The notes below the pieces were generated by a model. That model was not told the origin of the DNA. It saw nothing but the letters and a program-made list of their open reading frames with translations, and did no database searches. A program made the position numbers and the translations under genes. From positions 1-7,523 of the forward strand of contig DAIRGS010000345.1 in NCBI GenBank assembly GCA_036794395.1: 7,523 nucleotides of DNA, given 5' to 3'. This DNA is from DASXMX01 sp036794395. Lineage in GTDB: Bacteria; Planctomycetota; Phycisphaerae; Tepidisphaerales; Tepidisphaeraceae. This document shows positions 5,683 through 7,523 of the stretch, piece after piece (the stretch's first letter is position 1; each line of letters starts with the position of its first letter).

Positions 5683-6228
5683 ATGGATGGGCTTTTACTT
5701 GTCACTTCCACGAATCTCGAGCCCTTTCAAAAATGGGTGCTGATCATCGCCGCGACACTCACGATTGTGTACGCCGTGATGCGGCCGTTGCGCAAGAAGA
5801 AGGATCCGCTGGTAGCCAAGCGGCCCGTTTCGTTGGCCGGTCAGCGCGAGATTGAAAAGCAGATGACCGATCTCATTGTGGATCTGGAGAAGATGGCCCG
5901 GCAGATGACATCGCAACTCGACACACGTGCGGCCAAGCTTGAAGCGCTGCTTTGCGATGCCGATGAGCGGATCGCCGAGCTGAGATCATTGGCCTCAGCG
6001 AGTCCATCAAATGCGCGTTCTGGGGGGTTTAATCCGTTGGGATCGCAAGCATCAGCGGAAGCAGACGAACTTCCCGACCCCCGTCATGCCGAGGTGTATG
6101 AATTGGCGCAAAGTGGTCAATCCGCCCACCAAATTGCCCAACGATTAGGCCGCCCGTATGGCGAGGTCGAGTTAATCCTGGCACTTCGCGGCCACGAGCG
6201 CGCACAACGGCAATTCGTTGTAAGTTGA
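5683..6228 (+). CDS. Membrane-anchored coiled-coil protein with C-terminal HTH-like segment (DUF6115/DUF2802-like)
   Basis: This 181-residue protein has one transmembrane segment (WVLIIAATLTIVYAV, about residues 18-32) followed by a basic stop (RPLRKKK), placing the rest in the cytoplasm. Residues 53-104 form a predicted coiled coil rich in Glu, Lys and Leu. After a disordered Ser/Gly linker, residues 136-169 (AEVYELAQSGQSAHQIAQRL then GEVELILALR) look like a helix-turn-helix. This order resembles small proteins annotated DUF6115 or DUF2802, whose function is unknown; the family assignment is from memory. The ATG at 5683 starts shortly before the membrane segment but lacks a clear ribosome binding site. 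An in-frame GTG at 5617 would add 22 residues with little family character. It could be co-transcribed with the upstream gene, 135 bases away. Confidence 0.7.
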   Translation: MDGLLLVTSTNLEPFQKWVLIIAATLTIVYAVMRPLRKKKDPLVAKRPVSLAGQREIEKQMTDLIVDLEKMARQMTSQLDTRAAKLEALLCDADERIAELRSLASASPSNARSGGFNPLGSQASAEADELPDPRHAEVYELAQSGQSAHQIAQRLGRPYGEVELILALRGHERAQRQFVVS

Positions 6229-6401
6229 TTTCCCGCCTCGCCTTGAGCATTTCCAGATCGAACTGCAACCCCAATCGCAACGCAACGATAACTGTGCATC
6301 GGTTAGCAGGGCTGACCTACGCGGCATCGGAATTGCTTTGTATGCCGCCTACATGTCTTTCGAATGGGTTCAGCCCATTACTTGACGAGCCGATGAATAG
6401 T

Positions 6402-6406
6402 GGAGG
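6402..6406 (+). promoter_or_regulatory. Ribosome binding site of the DUF5658-like gene
   Basis: GGAGG lies 6 bases before the ATG at 6413 and fixes the start. The 184 bases between 6228 and 6413 contain no supported gene and no clear promoter. Confidence 0.75.
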
Positions 6407-6412
6407 CTGCTC

Positions 6413-6778
6413 ATGTCTGCACGGATTTCCATAAGACTGATCGATGAAGCCCGCTCACGGCGGATCGTCGAGCTATTGTCGGTTTTGTGGATCCTGGCGA
6501 TGGCAGACCTATTCTTCACACTATGGGCTCACATCTTTACGCCCTTCAAAGAACTGAATCCCTTCGCCAGCCACATGCTTATCCAAAATCGCCTGCTGCT
6601 GCTGATTGCGATGAAGGTTGGCCTCACCGGATTTGGCACGACCATTTTTTGGGGCCTTCGAAAGTATGGCCGGTCGGAGGTGGCGCTTTGGCTGGTTGTG
6701 GCCGTGTATGTGGCGTTGACGTTCCGGTGGTCGGATTACACGACGCAGGTTTTGGCGCTCGGGCTGATCACTGGATGA
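6413..6778 (+). CDS. DUF5658-like small membrane protein
   Basis: This 121-residue protein has three hydrophobic segments, at about 20-42, 58-82 and 89-105, with a short hydrophobic end (112-121). The signature is ADLFFTLW in the first segment followed by ELNPFA (47-52) and a lysine within the second segment (AMKVGLTGF). This D-T...ELNP...K pattern matches the DUF5658 family of inner-membrane proteins, which has no assigned function. A polar start rich in Arg (residues 1-19) precedes the first segment and is probably cytoplasmic. The gene converges with the flavin reductase gene, 64 bases apart, without an obvious terminator between them. Confidence 0.75.
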   Translation: MSARISIRLIDEARSRRIVELLSVLWILAMADLFFTLWAHIFTPFKELNPFASHMLIQNRLLLLIAMKVGLTGFGTTIFWGLRKYGRSEVALWLVVAVYVALTFRWSDYTTQVLALGLITG

Positions 6779-6842
6779 AGCCCGGGCGATAGATGGGGCG
6801 CGAAAGACGTGATGGGGTTTCTGGTGGGCGGGACATAATCGG

Positions 6843-7403
6843 TTATTTGCGTTTGAACAGGCCGCAGAACTGGGCGAAGTTGCGCGCCTGCTGGTTGAGG
6901 CGCTGATCGAGCGCAGAATCAGGTGTTGTCACACCCGCGGGAAACTTCTGCGCGACGGACGGGATAAAAACGCGATCCGGTAAAATATGCGCGTTTCGGT
7001 ATCCAAAGACCATCTGAAGCTGTTCGACCGCCCGCAGGCCGCCCCACGCGCCCGCCGCCACGCCAACGAACGCGGCGGGTTTGTGCTCGAAGCTTTCGGG
7101 GAATTTCAGCAGATCGATGAAGTACTTCAGCACGCCGGGAAATGAGCCGTTGTATTCCGGAAGAACCAGGTGCAAACCGGCCGAATCCAGCACCTTCTGC
7201 TGGATAAGCTGGAACGCGGCGGGCTTGGCCGAGTAGGCCTGGGGAAGAAAAACCTCCGGCGGCAGATCTTCAAGACTCAGCAATTCGCACCGCACCTGAG
7301 CCTCGGCATAATGCTGCTCAACACGGCGGGCGACGCGAAGCGTGCTGGAGTTCGGGCGGTTGGTGCCGCTCACGATCAGAATGAAATCGTGCGGATGGAT
7401 CAA
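6843..7403 (-). CDS. NAD(P)H-dependent FMN reductase family flavoprotein
   Basis: This 186-residue protein has the flavodoxin-like fold of the NADPH-dependent FMN reductase family. SGTNRPNSS (residues 12-20) is the FMN phosphate-binding loop after the first strand. PEYNGSFPGVLKYFIDLL (82-99) is the family hallmark contacting the flavin ring. GVAAGAWGGLRAVEQLQ (114-130) is the third flavin loop. Such enzymes reduce FMN, quinones, azo compounds or metal ions using NAD(P)H in the cytoplasm; the substrate cannot be told from sequence. Length is normal for the family. The only start codon after the in-frame stop at 7433-7431 that keeps the first strand complete is TTG at 7403-7401, with no ribosome binding site, so translation may be weak or leaderless. 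It stands alone on this strand. Confidence 0.9.
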   Translation of the reverse strand: MIHPHDFILIVSGTNRPNSSTLRVARRVEQHYAEAQVRCELLSLEDLPPEVFLPQAYSAKPAAFQLIQQKVLDSAGLHLVLPEYNGSFPGVLKYFIDLLKFPESFEHKPAAFVGVAAGAWGGLRAVEQLQMVFGYRNAHILPDRVFIPSVAQKFPAGVTTPDSALDQRLNQQARNFAQFCGLFKRK

Positions 7404-7457
7404 TCGCGGAACGATAGCGTTACTTCGGACTTATTGGTAGTTCAGTGGTGGGGCACC

Positions 7458-7523
7458 ATGACGGGAGTGTGTGATGCCCTAAACGATCGTGCGAGGTTCC
7501 GGGGCAGAAAGATCGAAACGGGG
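7458..7523 (+). CDS. Possible start of a gene running off the right edge
   Basis: ATG at 7458 follows a GGTGGGG stretch (7447-7453) and opens a frame with no stop for the remaining 22 codons (MTGVCDALNDRARF...). It would be divergent from the flavin reductase, 54 bases away. The sample is too short to show any family and an open frame this short is expected by chance. Confidence 0.18.
   Translation, partial: MTGVCDALNDRARFRGRKIETG

Noticed and set aside
6780..6787. GCCCGGGC palindrome between the convergent genes as a terminator
   Set aside because: There is no loop of sensible size and no following T-run.
1..7523. CRISPR array, transposon, phage or known defence system
   Set aside because: No regularly spaced identical repeats, transposase, integrase, nuclease or helicase motifs were found on either strand.

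Overview
The window most likely comes from a Planctomycetota bacterium, perhaps of the Phycisphaerae. The main clue is a large minus-strand secreted or surface protein with glycine/aspartate calcium-binding repeats, preceded by an 'LEGRTLLSS' motif of the kind found near the N-terminus of many planctomycete extracellular proteins. GC-rich coding sequence, a secreted glutamine-rich coiled-coil protein and a DUF5658-like membrane protein also fit. The lineage is inferred from protein style; the window contains no marker gene.

Layout, left to right. Positions 1-1660 (minus): the first 553 residues of the repeat protein, whose C-terminus lies beyond the left edge. It contains two copies of a 217-codon module in exact register. 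Positions 1664-2003: an AT-richer intergenic region with short repeats and no convincing gene. Positions 2004-2516 (plus): an unrecognised protein with four predicted membrane segments. Positions 2576-2743: a self-contained tRNA-Gln(CUG) unit with promoter, tRNA and intrinsic terminator. Positions 2905-3594 (plus): a protein with an N-terminal GYF_2-like domain and a C-terminal part I do not recognise. Positions 3710-4503 (plus): the remains of a glucose/sorbosone dehydrogenase-type beta-propeller gene, missing its N-terminal half and carrying a frameshift near 4252. Positions 4606-5547 (plus): a secreted glutamine-rich coiled-coil protein with a clear -10 box and ribosome binding site. Positions 5683-6228 (plus): a membrane-anchored coiled-coil protein with a C-terminal helix-turn-helix-like segment. 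Positions 6413-6778 (plus): a small DUF5658-like membrane protein. Positions 6843-7403 (minus): an NAD(P)H-dependent FMN reductase-family flavoprotein. A possible reading frame starts at 7458 and runs off the right edge.

The genes do not form an obvious pathway or operon. Most are separated by 65 bases or more and appear to be single units with their own signals. I see no CRISPR array, phage, transposase or known defence system. The parts most worth a second look are the exact-register duplication in the repeat protein, the decayed dehydrogenase with an unexplained segment in front of it, and the GYF_2 protein with its uncharacterised C-terminal domain.
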